Assembly: GCF_004011805.1 (NCBI RefSeq)
Contig: NZ_RCHJ01000020.1
Coordinates: 1 to 64,000, forward strand
Source of the DNA: Piscinibacter defluvii
GTDB taxonomy: Bacteria; Pseudomonadota; Gammaproteobacteria; Burkholderiales; Burkholderiaceae_C
DNA: 64,000 bases
Direction: 5' to 3'
Both the position numbers and the translations under genes were made by a program. Every line of letters starts with the position of its first letter. The stretch's first letter is position 1. Positions 25,951 through 34,090 of this stretch are shown piece by piece. The notes beneath the pieces are model-generated. The model saw only the letters and a program-made list of their open reading frames with translations, made no database searches and was not told the DNA's origin.

Positions 25951-27399
25951 TCAATCCTTCCGACCGGTTCCGTCGATCGGCAAGGTCAATTGGATGCGCA
26001 GCACCGGCCCGGCGTCTTGAGCAAGCACAAGCCGGCCGCCGAGCGGCGCCAGAAGCGCACGGGTGAGCTGCGCGTCGCGCTGGTGGGCGCTGTCCCAGGG
26101 CTCGCCGGCCACCGGGAACAGCATCAGCACCTCGGCCATCCGGCCCGCGCCGCGCGTGCGCACCTGCGCCGCGGCGCGCCGGCCCTCGCGCTGCAGGGCG
26201 TCGCAGCCGCTGGCCAGCCAGAGCATCAGCACCTGCTGCAGCGCGTCGGCCGAGCTGTGCACGGCCGGCAGCGCCGCATCGGGCTCGAACTCGACGCGCA
26301 CGCCGCGCCAGCGCTTGTCGTAGCCGTTGAGCTGCACCACGCGCTGCACCAGCGCGTTCAGGTCGAGCCAGTCGCTGGCCGCCGGGTTCGGCGCCGCGGC
26401 CTCGGCCAGCGCCCGCGCGGCCTGCCCGGCACGCTGCGCCTGCTCGAGGATGATCTCGGCACCGGCCTCGATCTCCACCGGGTCGGTCTGGCTGCGCAGC
26501 ACCTGCGCCGTGCCGCTGATCACCGCCAGCGGGTTGTTGACCTCGTGCGCCACGCCGGCGGCCAGCGCGGCCACGGAGCGCATCTTCTCGGCATGCGAGC
26601 GGCGCTCGCCGTCCAGCTCGATCTGGCGCTCGCGTTCGTCCAGGTCCTCGGCCATGCGGTTGACGGCGTGCATCAGCCGGCCGAGCTCGTCGGCACGGCC
26701 CACCGGCAGCGCCACGCCGCGTTCGCCGCGCACGATGCGCCGCGCATGCGCCTCGAGCGCGCGGATGTCGCGCGCCAGGCGGCCGAAGGTCCAGGCCGCG
26801 AGCGAGCCGAACAGCAGGAAGCCGACCACCGCCAGCACCCAGGATTCGAGCGTGACACGTTCGTACTGGCGCTGGTAGCCGCGCGTCAGCGCGTCGATCT
26901 GCAGCGCCAGGCTGCCGCGCCGGCCCTCCAGCGCCTCGGCCGTACGGTGCAGCGTCTCGCGCATGTCGATCCAGTTTGCGCGCACCGGCGCCGCGCGCAG
27001 GCCCTCGTAGCTGCGCACCACCGCCTTCTGCAGCAGCGCGTAGGCCGGGTCGAAGGCGTCCAGCGCGGCGAACAGCCTGTTGCAGTTCTCCATGTACAGC
27101 ACGATCTCCTGCGGCAGCGGCGGATCCTCGCCGGCGGCGGCGCTGCTGATCTCGGCCACGTCGATCACCGCGGCGCCGACCGCCGCCTCGGCCAGCGCGA
27201 GCGCCTTGTCGTGGCGCTGCAGCTGCTCGAGCGCGGCCACGCTGTCGAGCACGCGCGTGCGCTCGTGCGACAGGTAGGCCGCCGAGCCGAGCAGGTAGGC
27301 CAGCAGTGCGACGGCGGCGAGCCAGCCGCGCGCCTTCAGCGAGCGCCAGACGGGAACGGGGCTTGCATCGGAGGCCGCTGCCTCCGGGAGATCGTCCAT
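25951..27399 (-). CDS. Membrane sensor histidine kinase with a degenerate ATP-binding domain
   Basis: 482 residues: membrane helices at about 25-45 and 186-205 flank a helical periplasmic domain, then HAMP (about 205-260) and HisKA with AAGVAHEVNNPLAVI (His 285). The C-terminal domain keeps the fold length (ADALQQVLMLWLAS to IQLTLPIDG) but the N-box Asn is Ser, and neither a DxGxG box nor a GxGLGL lid is visible. It is encoded with the NtrC-type regulator and should be its partner, perhaps as phosphatase or signal receiver. Its ATG overlaps the divergent Sel1 ATG (CATG, 27397-27400); one of the two starts may be wrong. Confidence 0.85.
   Translation of the reverse strand: MDDLPEAAASDASPVPVWRSLKARGWLAAVALLAYLLGSAAYLSHERTRVLDSVAALEQLQRHDKALALAEAAVGAAVIDVAEISSAAAGEDPPLPQEIVLYMENCNRLFAALDAFDPAYALLQKAVVRSYEGLRAAPVRANWIDMRETLHRTAEALEGRRGSLALQIDALTRGYQRQYERVTLESWVLAVVGFLLFGSLAAWTFGRLARDIRALEAHARRIVRGERGVALPVGRADELGRLMHAVNRMAEDLDERERQIELDGERRSHAEKMRSVAALAAGVAHEVNNPLAVISGTAQVLRSQTDPVEIEAGAEIILEQAQRAGQAARALAEAAAPNPAASDWLDLNALVQRVVQLNGYDKRWRGVRVEFEPDAALPAVHSSADALQQVLMLWLASGCDALQREGRRAAAQVRTRGAGRMAEVLMLFPVAGEPWDSAHQRDAQLTRALLAPLGGRLVLAQDAGPVLRIQLTLPIDGTGRKD
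27352..27367 (+). promoter_or_regulatory. Weak sigma-54-like site ahead of the plus-strand Sel1 gene
   Basis: GGGAACGGGGCTTGCA has GG and GC ten bases apart and a perfect TTGCA, but a poor -24 box. The implied start near 27378 leaves a 20-base leader containing GGGAG before the ATG at 27398. It lies inside the kinase coding region. Confidence 0.35.
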
Positions 27400-27928
27400 G
27401 CGCCGTCGTCGCCTCATGCCGCTCATGCTGGGTTCGTTGCTGTGGCCCGTATTCTCGGCGCAGGCGGACCCCTTGCAGGACGGCATCGCTGCCGTGCAGC
27501 GCAAGGACTACCCGGAGGCGGTGCGCCTGCTCGAACCGCTCGCGCGCGCCGGCAACGCCTCGGCCCAGCTGCGCCTCGGACTGCTCTACTACCACGGCCA
27601 CGGCGTGCGCGAGAGCGACGCGCAGGCGCTGCAGTGGTTCGAGCGCGCCGCGCGCCAGGGGCTGGCCGACGCGCAGTTCCACCTAGGCAACATGTATGCC
27701 TACGGCCTGGTGGCGCTGACCGGCGAATCCGACCCGGCGCGCGTGGCGGCGCAGTGGTACTTCGAGGCCGCGCGCCAGGGCCATGCGGACGCGCAGTACA
27801 GCCTGGGCATCCTGTTCCTGACCGGCAGCGGCGTGCTGCGCGACGAGGCCGAGGCACGCCGCTGGATCGAGCGCGCCGCGGCTCAGGGGCATGCCGACGC
27901 GGCGGCCTACCTGAAGGGCAAAGGCTGA
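27398..27928 (+). CDS. Sel1-repeat secreted protein
   Basis: 176 residues with a signal peptide (MRRRRLMPLM... ending FSAQA) and four clear Sel1 repeats (AQLRLGLLYYHGHGV, AQFHLGNMYAYGL, AQYSLGILFLTGSGV, ADAAAYLKG). The solenoid is probably a periplasmic scaffold. It is the only plus-strand gene between 18 and 45 kb and converges with the cytochrome run, its stop touching the DUF3365 stop. GGGAG eight bases before ATG 27398 supports that start; ATG 27416 is an alternative. Confidence 0.85.
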   Translation: MRRRRLMPLMLGSLLWPVFSAQADPLQDGIAAVQRKDYPEAVRLLEPLARAGNASAQLRLGLLYYHGHGVRESDAQALQWFERAARQGLADAQFHLGNMYAYGLVALTGESDPARVAAQWYFEAARQGHADAQYSLGILFLTGSGVLRDEAEARRWIERAAAQGHADAAAYLKGKG

Positions 27929-28510
27929 CTACAGCGGCTTCTTGAACGTCACCGCGCCACGCACACGGCCGAGCGCCAGGCCGGTGGCCTTGTCGTGCGG
28001 GTAGTCGTGCGCCAGCTGCTGGCGGATCGGCTCGCTGATCTGCTCGACCGGGCCGTGGCAGTGCATGCAGGGTGACTGCATCGGCAGCGCCTTCATGTAG
28101 CGCAGGTAGCGGCCGGCCGGCTCGACCACGACCTCGGCATGCTCCAGCGCCTCGGCCTTCTCGCCGCGCGCGACACGCTCGTCGAAGTCCATCAGCACCT
28201 TCTGCTCCCAGGCGTCGCCCCAGCCCAGCGAAGGATTGCGCGGCGTCAGGCTGACCCGGGTGACGCGCGCGCCGTACTTGCGCGACAGCGCCGAGGCGAT
28301 CTCGGGCACGGTGTACTTGCACACCACGATCGCGCGCAGCGGGCCGCTCGCGTCGATCGCCTTCAGCAGCTCGCTGCGCACGCCGGTCACGAGTTCGGAC
28401 GAGGCCTTGCGGGCCTCCTCGAGCGCGGCCTCGGGCACCTTCTCGGCCGCGGCCAGCGGGCCGGCGGCGCAGGCCGACAGCAGCAGCGTGCGGGCGAGAC
28501 GCGGGGTCAT
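27929..28510 (-). CDS. Periplasmic monohaem protein with DUF3365 (Tll0287-like) domain
   Basis: 193 residues with a signal peptide ending PLAAAEK. The mature protein is a single PAS-like DUF3365 domain carrying one haem site, CMHCH, late in the sequence, with RVSLTPRNPSLGWG and YPHDKATG around it. Such domains are haem-based sensors or redox proteins. It is the last gene of the 19-gene cytochrome run; its ATG overlaps the stop of the CcmI-like gene as ATGA. It shares the domain with the HAMP protein at 56542-57423. Confidence 0.85.
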   Translation of the reverse strand: MTPRLARTLLLSACAAGPLAAAEKVPEAALEEARKASSELVTGVRSELLKAIDASGPLRAIVVCKYTVPEIASALSRKYGARVTRVSLTPRNPSLGWGDAWEQKVLMDFDERVARGEKAEALEHAEVVVEPAGRYLRYMKALPMQSPCMHCHGPVEQISEPIRQQLAHDYPHDKATGLALGRVRGAVTFKKPL

Positions 28511-29211
28511 GGCCGTGCATTCTGCGCGTTCTCGAGCTGCTGCAGTTCCTGCAGGCTCCCCGCGACCGAGCGGGCCAGCGGCGCGCCTGGCGGCAGCGCC
28601 TCGAGCGCGCGCTGCCAGTAGCCGCGGGCGCTGGCCAGCTCGCGTGCCTCGAATGCGGCGCTGCCGGCCAGCGCCAGCGCCTTCGGGTGGCGCGGATCGA
28701 GCTCGAGCGCGCGCTGCACCAGGCGCAGCGGCGCACCGGCCAGGCGCCGGCCCTGCGCCGCGGCCCACACGTCGGCCTGGTCGGCCAGCACGCCGGCGTT
28801 GCCCGGCAGCAGCTCGGCCGCGCGGCCGTAGGCCGTGGCCGCGTCGCGGTAGCGCCCGAGCGCGGTGTAGGAACGCGCCAGCATCAGCCAGCCCGGCGCA
28901 TCGTGCGGCTCGCGCTGCAGCCGCTCCACCAGGCCCTGCGCGAGCCGCGCCACGCGCTCGGGCGTCACGCCGCCGCGCATCATCTCGGCGGCGTCCGGGC
29001 GCAGCGGCGGCCCGAGCAGCTCCGGATGGCCGAGCCTCGCCCAGCCGGCCGCGGCCAGCGCCGGCAGGCCGAGCGCGATGACCAGGCTCAGGCGCCAGGG
29101 CCGCGGGCCGTCCGGCGCGGCGGCCTGCCACAGCGGCGGCAGCAGCAGCAGCAGTGCGCCGCCGAGCACCAGCAGCGCCACCGCGGCGAACACCAGCAGG
29201 TCCGGGTTCAC
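28507..29211 (-). CDS. CcmI-like TPR protein of cytochrome c maturation
   Basis: 234 residues from GTG at 29209-29211, overlapping the previous stop as GTGA. Two N-terminal membrane helices (about 5-27 and 42-60) with a short loop between them, then a periplasmic domain with TPR units (PGWLMLARSYTALGRYRDAATAYGRA begins the first). This matches CcmI of System I, which holds apocytochrome c for the haem ligase. Here it sits with CcsA and ResB (System II), an unusual mix. CcmI function is inferred from layout. Confidence 0.75.
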   Translation of the reverse strand: MNPDLLVFAAVALLVLGGALLLLLPPLWQAAAPDGPRPWRLSLVIALGLPALAAAGWARLGHPELLGPPLRPDAAEMMRGGVTPERVARLAQGLVERLQREPHDAPGWLMLARSYTALGRYRDAATAYGRAAELLPGNAGVLADQADVWAAAQGRRLAGAPLRLVQRALELDPRHPKALALAGSAAFEARELASARGYWQRALEALPPGAPLARSVAGSLQELQQLENAQNARP

Positions 29212-29756
29212 CGCCGCGCCTCCCGATCGCGGGAATCGGTTCCCGACTCCGGGAACGTGCGCGCACGGCTGTCCCACTCCCACAGCGCGGCACGGGCGCG
29301 GCGCAGGTGGGCCGGGTCGCCGTCCTTGGCGCGGTGCAGGTAGGTGCGCATCGCGCCGATGGCCTGCGGCAGGTCGCCGCGCTGCTCGTGCGCCAGCGCC
29401 AGGCCGTGGTAGGCGTTGGCCTGCTCGGGGCGCAGCGCGGTCGCGGCTTCGAAGAAGTCGCGCGCTGCCTCGGCCCGGCCGAGCCCGAGCAGTGCGTAGC
29501 CCATGTTGACATGCGCCTCGGGCAGGCGCGGCGCGAGTTCCAGCACGCGGTGCAGCGCGGTGACCGCATGCTCGTACTGCTTCGCGTGCAGCATCAGCAC
29601 GGCCTGGTCGAAGCGCTCGCGCACCTCGTCGCGTGGCGGCGCCCGTGGCGCCTCGTGCACCGGCGCGCCGGCCTGGATCCACGCACCGCCGGCCAGCACC
29701 AGCGCGAGCGTGAGCAGCGCGCCGAGGCGGCGATGGTCGCGCCGCACGGTCTTCAC
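29208..29756 (-). CDS. Membrane-anchored TPR protein
   Basis: 182 residues from GTG at 29754-29756. One N-terminal membrane helix (about 11-31) is followed by three TPR units (AVTALHRVLELAPRLPEAHVN, and the two after it) and a basic tail that runs through a REP-like element at 29240-29255. It overlaps both neighbours as GTGA. It is likely a periplasmic apocytochrome- or partner-binding factor working with CcsA/ResB. Confidence 0.75.
   Translation of the reverse strand: MKTVRRDHRRLGALLTLALVLAGGAWIQAGAPVHEAPRAPPRDEVRERFDQAVLMLHAKQYEHAVTALHRVLELAPRLPEAHVNMGYALLGLGRAEAARDFFEAATALRPEQANAYHGLALAHEQRGDLPQAIGAMRTYLHRAKDGDPAHLRRARAALWEWDSRARTFPESGTDSRDREARR
29240..29255. repeat. REP-like palindrome, copy 1
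   Basis: TTCCCGACTCCGGGAA forms a 6-bp stem and is preceded by GGGAATCGG, giving a three-arm pattern. A near-identical element lies at 44344-44359. This copy lies within the 3' coding end of the TPR gene. Confidence 0.55.
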
Positions 29757-30508
29757 AGGGCCCCCTGGTGCGGCGCAGTCGAGACGAACGGCACGCCGAA
29801 GAAGGTCAGGAAGGCGAGCGCGAAGCAGCCGGCCAGCGCCAGCGCCTGCCCGCGCGGCGCGGGCCGCAGCATGGCGCGTGCGTGCAGCGTGGCGGCCAGC
29901 GCGAGCCAGCTGACGAAGGCCCAGCTCTCGAGCGGATCCCAGGCCCAGAAGCGGCCCCAGGCGTCCTGCGCCCAGACCGCGCCGACGATCAGCATCAGCG
30001 AATCGGCGACGAAGGCGAACGCGGCGAAGCGGTGCGCCAGTTCGTCGCAGCGCGCCGCATCGGCCTGCCGCCACGCGTGCAGTGCCAGCGCCACGGCCAC
30101 CAGCAGCAGCCCGAGGTAGAGCTTGCCGACCAGCGCGTGCAGGTAGAGCAGCGGCGTCGCATAGGTGGCCGGCAGGTGGCCGGGCGCGGCATCGGCGAGC
30201 AGCAGCCAGGCCGCCAGCAGGCCCAGCACCGGCAGCGCGGCCGGCAGCGCGGCACGCACCTCGCGCGAGACGGCCGCGGCGCACGCGGCCACCAGCGCGA
30301 GGCTCCACAGGCTGCTCGACAGGATCTCGTGCATGGTGGTGAACGGCCCGTGGCCGAGCACGGCCCAGCGCCAGCCGAGCGCGCCGGTGTGCAGCAGCAG
30401 GCCGAGCGCGACCAGCGGCAGCGTGGCCACCGCGAGGCGACGCCACGCCGCCAGCCCGGCCGAACCGTAGGCCGCGAGCGCGAGCCCGAGCAGTGCCGCC
30501 TCAGGCAT
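29753..30508 (-). CDS. ccsA: CcsA/CcmC-family cytochrome c haem-ligation protein
   Basis: 251 residues, about seven to eight membrane helices. The tryptophan-rich haem-handling loop is visible as WGRFWAWDPLESW (about 185-197), with flanking His in MHEILSS, LYLHALVGK and ATLHARAM. With ResB it moves haem outward and attaches it to CXXCH sites in System II. The gene overlaps the ResB gene by 8 bases and the TPR gene by 4. It is probably dedicated to the multihaem proteins of this run. Confidence 0.88.
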   Translation of the reverse strand: MPEAALLGLALAAYGSAGLAAWRRLAVATLPLVALGLLLHTGALGWRWAVLGHGPFTTMHEILSSSLWSLALVAACAAAVSREVRAALPAALPVLGLLAAWLLLADAAPGHLPATYATPLLYLHALVGKLYLGLLLVAVALALHAWRQADAARCDELAHRFAAFAFVADSLMLIVGAVWAQDAWGRFWAWDPLESWAFVSWLALAATLHARAMLRPAPRGQALALAGCFALAFLTFFGVPFVSTAPHQGAL

Positions 30509-31499
30509 GGCCGGGCCTCGCGAGCGCCGCGGCCGCCACGGGCCGGCGCGGCGCGAACTTCAGCGTGTAGTGCAGCCCGAGCGCGAGCGCGGCCAGCAGC
30601 GCGGCCGCGAGCAGCCAGGGCAGCGTCGGGTCGTGGTGCACGCGGTAGCCCATCCAGCTGTGCAGGCCTTCGTAGACCAGCGTGCCGCCGGGCAGCGCCA
30701 GCGCGTCGCCCGGACGCAGCTCGGCACGCACGGCATCCACGCGCAGCACCAGGTGGTGGCGCTGCGGCAGGCGCCAGTGCGCCGGCCCGGCCGGGTCGAT
30801 CAGCGCTTCGTCGATCTCCAGCTGCACCCAGGCCGTGCGGCCGTCGGGCAGCGGCCACTCGCGGTGCTGGCGCAGCTCGTGGGCCGGGTAGCTCGGCAGG
30901 TGCACGGTGCCGCGCTGCGGCTCGCCGCGTTCGGGCACCCAGCGCAGCAGCGGCGCGAAGCCCTTGTTCGGGCTGGTGTAGACGCGGTAGCCGGCGATGC
31001 GCAGCGGCCGGTGGTCACCGATCACCGCGCGCTGCAGCCGACCCTGCGCGTCGACCCAGGCCACCGGGTTGCGCGTCGCCCCGCGCTTGCGGCCGGCCGC
31101 GTAGTCGATCTCGAAGCCGTCGTGGCGGAAGCGCAGCGCCTGCAAGGCATCGTGGTGCCAGGCACCGCGGCGCGCGTCGAGCAGCGTGCCGTCGAACTCG
31201 ACGCCGTCGCTGAGCTCGAAACGGCCGTCCAGCGACACCAGGCGCGACAGCCCGGCCAGCGCCACCAGCGCGAGCAGCGCGAGGTGCGCCACCAGCAGCG
31301 GCAGCTGGCGCCGCAGCGCCGGGTGCACGGCGAGTGCGGCCAGCAGGTTGAGCGCCAGCGCGGCGAGCACCGCACCGAGCGCATAGGCCCAGCCCGCCTG
31401 GACCACGCGGCCGGCCAGCACCACCAGCGCGAGCAGCGCCAGCCACGCCAGCGTCGCGCGCAGCGATCCGAGGTGGGCGAGCAGGCGGCGCGGCGTCAT
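30501..31499 (-). CDS. resB: Short ResB-like cytochrome c biogenesis protein
   Basis: 332 residues: three N-terminal membrane helices (about 12-33, 36-58, 66-88), a soluble domain of about 200 residues with YRVYTSPNKGFAPLLRW and HSWMGYRVHHDPTLPW, and a last helix near 300-322. His in the third helix (LVAHLALL) and in the last (LGLHYTL) are candidate haem ligands. This is about half the length of many betaproteobacterial ResB proteins. It overlaps the 11-haem gene as ATGA. Partner of CcsA. Confidence 0.82.
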   Translation of the reverse strand: MTPRRLLAHLGSLRATLAWLALLALVVLAGRVVQAGWAYALGAVLAALALNLLAALAVHPALRRQLPLLVAHLALLALVALAGLSRLVSLDGRFELSDGVEFDGTLLDARRGAWHHDALQALRFRHDGFEIDYAAGRKRGATRNPVAWVDAQGRLQRAVIGDHRPLRIAGYRVYTSPNKGFAPLLRWVPERGEPQRGTVHLPSYPAHELRQHREWPLPDGRTAWVQLEIDEALIDPAGPAHWRLPQRHHLVLRVDAVRAELRPGDALALPGGTLVYEGLHSWMGYRVHHDPTLPWLLAAALLAALALGLHYTLKFAPRRPVAAAALARPGHA

Positions 31500-34090
31500 G
31501 GCGGGTTGCTGCAGACGTCGCGCATCCAGTCGCGGCCGGTCTGCGTGCTGTTGCCGTTGGTGCCGAAGGTGGTGCCGCTGCCGGCCGAGCCGCAGTTGGT
31601 GTCGACCCAGTTGCCGCTGGTGGCGAAGCTGCGTACCTTCAGCTTGGCGTTCAGGTAGTAGGGCTCCTGGTTGAAGGCCTGGGCCGAGGCGTTCATGCGC
31701 CACTCCTCGTTGCCGGCGCGCCCGGCCTCGGGACCGACGTCGTTCAGGTTCACCAGCAGCGCCTTGTTCTTCCAGCCGTGCGGCACCGCCACGTGGCACC
31801 AGTTGCAGCGGATGCGCTCGATCTTGTCGGTGTGGAAGGCGTGCAGGTTGCCGCGGTCGGTGTTGAAGAAGCCGGTCTGGCCGGAGCCGTTGCGATTGGC
31901 GTAGGTGGCCGGGTTGTGGCACTTGAAGCACAGGCCGTTCGGGTTCGGGCCGTTGTCGCCGCGGTTGTCGGCGCCGACACCGGTGTTCCACAGCCCCTTG
32001 AGCAGGAAGTTGTTCTGCGAGCCGTGCGGGCCCCAGGGCGCACCGTTCTCGCCGCCGGCCGGCACCACGCTGTTGTCGGCGGTGTTGGAGCCGTGGCAGT
32101 CGCTGCAGTACATGGTCTGCGTACCGACCGCGTTGCCCCAGGGTGCGCGGAACGCGCTCGCGCCGGCGCCGTTGCGGCCGGTCGGCCCCATCACCGGGTG
32201 CCAGCCGCGGTGGTTGTTGGTGAGGAAGTTCGAGCCCGCGCCGGAGTTCGGCCTCGTGCCCTCGCCCTGGTGCGTGGCCGGCGCCTGGAACTCCCTGGCC
32301 TGGTTGGTGTAGACGGTCAGGTTGTTGGTGCCGGGCGGCGTGCCGCCGAGCCGGCCGAGGGCGGGCCGGTTGCCGGCCGGGTAGAGGTTGTTGTCGGCGT
32401 AGCCGTAGTCGGAGTGGCACTTCAGGCAGACCTGGTACTCGCGCGTCACATAGGGCGCGGCCACCGAGGTGTCGGCGCTCGCGCCGGGGTCGCCGCGCTT
32501 GACGGTGTAGCCGCCCGGCAGGCTGTGGAACGAGGTCGAGCCGTAGACCGGCTCCACGCCCCAGGCACCGCGCAGCACGCCCGAGGCGAGGTTGGTGTGG
32601 GTGTAGCCCGTGGTCTCGTCGTGGCGGTGCGTGCCGGCCGCATCGGGCGCGCCGGCGAGCCCGCCCGCGCCGCCGGCGAAGCTGCGGAACTTCACCACGC
32701 GGTGCGGGTTGTGGCAGTCGGTGCATTCGGCGTGGCGCTGCGCCAGCGTGGCGCGCGGCTCGAGGCCGTCGGCGCCGCAGCGGTTGCTCGGGCCGCTGCA
32801 GTCCAGCCCCGGGTCGCTGAAGCTCGACGACGGGTCGTGCACCTCCTCGGTCGTGCCGCCCTGCTCGGCCGTCGTGATCGGCATGCGGATCGCGAGGTTG
32901 AAGTCGGTCTCGATGTTGGGCACCTGCGCGGTGGCGGCGAGCACGGACTGGGCCAGCGTGGTGTGGCACTGGTAGCAGGTCTTCTCCAGCGCCGGGTTGC
33001 CGCCTTGCTTGGCGGCCAGCGGGTTGCCGGGCGGCAGCGGCGCGTCGGTGCCCTCGCGCGTGAGCCGGCGCGCGCCCTGCACGGTGTGGGTGTCGTGGCA
33101 GTTCAGGCAGGCGGCGCGCCACACCGGCAGCGCGGCGGGAAACTCGCGCAGCGACGCCGCGCCGGCGAGGTAGGTCTCGTCGGCCACCTCGGGCCGTGCA
33201 TGGGCCGAATAGGCCCACACGCCGAAGCCGCCGTTCTTGTCGTGGCAGGCCACGCAGACGATGTCGGTCTGAGGGTTGTGCACGGCCGTCGGCGCGGCCT
33301 GCTGGAAACGCGGCGCGCGCAGGAACTTGGCGTTGCCCTGGCTCGCGTCGAGTTCGCGCAGGTGCGGGTCGTGGCAGGTGGCGCACTGCACCTGGCCGGC
33401 CCCGTTGGCGCCCGTGGGCTCGAGCGGCAGCAGCGGCTTGACGCCGGGTGCGCGCAGCCCGATCACGCTGCCGCTGCCGGCCGGGTGGCGCTGCGCGCCG
33501 TCGAGCGTGCGCAGCTCGCCGTCGCGCGTGGCGAGCGCGCTGTCGTAGGTGAGCGAGATCGGGTGGTCGTTGCGCAGGTCGGTGCCGAGGTAGCGCGTGA
33601 AGCCGCTCGTCGTGCCCTCGCCCGCCGGCATGGTGCCGCCCGGGCCGGTGCCGGCCATCGGGATGCTCACGTTCTGCCGGCCGTTCAGCACGTTGACATT
33701 GCCGATCGCCAGCGTGCCGTCGTGGCACGACAGGCACAGTTTCGAGCTGCCGCCGGGCTGCGCGTTCAGGGCGTCGGTGATGCTCTGCGCGTCCAGCGTG
33801 CTCGAGGTGTAGGGCGTGTAGGTGGCCCCGGCCGGGATGCGCCGGTTCCACAGCGGCGCGCGCAGCGACGCGCCGCCCTGGTCCTGCGCGCTCGCGCCGT
33901 GCGGCGTGTGGCAGAACACGCAGACCTCGCTGGTGCCGCCCGCCGCGGCCTTCACCGTGCCGGGCCCGTCGATCGACAGGTTGTGCTTCGTGCCGCGCAC
34001 GTCGGACACCCGCTGCGCCCCGGCGACACGCACGACCAGCGTGCCGGCGAGCACGGCGACCAGCGCCAGCAGCAATGCAAAGCCGCGCAT
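31496..34090 (-). CDS. Secreted 11-haem cytochrome c (doubled-CXXCH family)
   Basis: 864 residues with a signal peptide ending VVRVAGAQ. Eleven CXXCH motifs are spread through the chain: CVFCH, CLSCH, CATCH, CVACH, CLNCH, CYQCH, CTDCH, CLKCH, CSDCH, CFKCH, CNWCH. Several read CHTPHG, CHDPH or CHNPH, typical of doubled-CXXCH cytochromes. The stretch APLWNRR...CLSCHDGT recurs in the 4-haem protein at 43276-44166. Long Gly/Asn/Ser loops suggest an exposed, perhaps extracellular, wire-like protein. No catalytic multihaem signature (CXXCK, HAO-type Tyr crosslink) is seen. ATG overlaps the upstream stop as TGATG. Confidence 0.93.
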   Translation of the reverse strand: MRGFALLLALVAVLAGTLVVRVAGAQRVSDVRGTKHNLSIDGPGTVKAAAGGTSEVCVFCHTPHGASAQDQGGASLRAPLWNRRIPAGATYTPYTSSTLDAQSITDALNAQPGGSSKLCLSCHDGTLAIGNVNVLNGRQNVSIPMAGTGPGGTMPAGEGTTSGFTRYLGTDLRNDHPISLTYDSALATRDGELRTLDGAQRHPAGSGSVIGLRAPGVKPLLPLEPTGANGAGQVQCATCHDPHLRELDASQGNAKFLRAPRFQQAAPTAVHNPQTDIVCVACHDKNGGFGVWAYSAHARPEVADETYLAGAASLREFPAALPVWRAACLNCHDTHTVQGARRLTREGTDAPLPPGNPLAAKQGGNPALEKTCYQCHTTLAQSVLAATAQVPNIETDFNLAIRMPITTAEQGGTTEEVHDPSSSFSDPGLDCSGPSNRCGADGLEPRATLAQRHAECTDCHNPHRVVKFRSFAGGAGGLAGAPDAAGTHRHDETTGYTHTNLASGVLRGAWGVEPVYGSTSFHSLPGGYTVKRGDPGASADTSVAAPYVTREYQVCLKCHSDYGYADNNLYPAGNRPALGRLGGTPPGTNNLTVYTNQAREFQAPATHQGEGTRPNSGAGSNFLTNNHRGWHPVMGPTGRNGAGASAFRAPWGNAVGTQTMYCSDCHGSNTADNSVVPAGGENGAPWGPHGSQNNFLLKGLWNTGVGADNRGDNGPNPNGLCFKCHNPATYANRNGSGQTGFFNTDRGNLHAFHTDKIERIRCNWCHVAVPHGWKNKALLVNLNDVGPEAGRAGNEEWRMNASAQAFNQEPYYLNAKLKVRSFATSGNWVDTNCGSAGSGTTFGTNGNSTQTGRDWMRDVCSNPP

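Noticed and set aside
31496-34090. 11-haem protein as hydroxylamine oxidoreductase or nitrite/tetrathionate reductase
   Set aside because: No CXXCK site, no HAO-type C-terminal Tyr region, and the loops are long and irregular; all sites are plain CXXCH.
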